Shown one piece after another: positions 63,955 to 64,000 of a stretch of 64,000 nt of DNA. The notes beneath the pieces are model-generated. The model was not told the origin of the DNA, made no database searches, and saw only the letters and a program-made list of their open reading frames with translations. Each line of letters opens with the position of its first letter. Positions within the stretch are counted from its first letter, which is position 1. The stretch comes from Symsagittifera roscoffensis (lineage: Eukaryota > Xenacoelomorpha > Acoela > Convolutidae): assembly GCF_963678635.1 (NCBI RefSeq), contig NC_087063.1, forward strand, positions 73,243,617-73,307,616, given 5' to 3'. Both the position numbers and the translations under genes were made by a program.

Positions 63955-64000
63955 AATACTAAGTTTCGGTAAGTTGAAACTACAAATTGCAGGAGCAAAT
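63955..64000 (+). repeat. Sequence shared with 54017-54062
   Basis: aatactaagtttcggtaag and caaattgcaggagcaaat occur in both places with two or three differences between. The array ends where this sequence begins. Confidence 0.8.

Larger units (their letters stand above)
58361..63960 (+). repeat. Head-to-tail array of a non-LTR retrotransposon fragment
   Basis: Units anchored on the motif cctctgggtttgtaac start at 58371, 59752 (one base changed), 60981, 62376 and 63770, giving spacings of 1381, 1229, 1395 and 1394 bp. Unit 2 lacks about 150 bp after 60245. Units 3 and 4 are nearly identical. Unit 5 ends at about 63960. Each unit holds an ORF1-like RNA-binding segment, then a degraded endonuclease. 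No reverse transcriptase is included. Confidence 0.9.

Overview
The window is animal nuclear DNA from an invertebrate-like, ciliated metazoan. It is strongly A+T-rich, gene-poor and full of decayed repeats. Its recognisable genes are split by GT-AG introns, and it carries a BEL/Pao LTR retrotransposon, hAT-type MITEs, tRNA-derived sequences and a non-LTR retrotransposon relic. The sequence alone does not fix the species. One 200-N assembly gap lies at 50862-51061.

Host genes. (1) The last six coding exons of BBS1, a core BBSome subunit, lie on the minus strand from 50265 down to 45293. All exon phases agree and the reading frame matches the C-terminal half of animal BBS1. The 5' exons lie upstream, probably starting in the N gap. 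The terminal exon occurs a second time at 40087-40170, inside a nested segmental duplication. (2) A second minus-strand gene can be assembled from seven phase-compatible exons between 33608 and 14701. It encodes a protein of about 345 residues with four membrane segments, and I do not recognise its family. (3) One plus-strand exon (56503-56666) is cysteine-rich and faintly resembles a mannose-6-phosphate-receptor-homology segment.

Mobile DNA. A young BEL/Pao element (20540-29041) sits in the largest intron of the four-TM gene, antisense to it. It has 513-bp LTRs differing at only two positions that I could find, a perfect 5-bp target-site duplication, a primer-binding site and a polypurine tract. 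Its coding region is nevertheless broken: the gag/protease junction and the reverse-transcriptase core both look deleted. Its leader holds a 17-18-bp minisatellite and three copies of a conserved hairpin whose stems show compensatory base changes. A much older BEL/Pao relic occupies about 4500-8290. A roughly 410-bp hAT-type MITE family (CAG...CTG ends, 8-bp duplications) recurs at least nine times.

Layout. 1-4.4 kb: degenerate repeats and a 367-bp palindrome. 4.5-8.3 kb: BEL relic. 8.3-14.7 kb: non-coding repeats and an AT-microsatellite tract. 14.7-33.6 kb: four-TM gene with intronic TEs. 34-38.6 kb: non-coding. 38.6-45.6 kb: three nested duplications carrying a MITE and the BBS1 last exon. 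45.3-50.3 kb: BBS1. 51.3-53.7 kb: degenerate satellite. 54-58 kb: tRNA-like sequences and the isolated exon. 58.36-63.96 kb: head-to-tail array of a 1.2-1.4-kb non-LTR retrotransposon fragment (ORF1 plus endonuclease relics).
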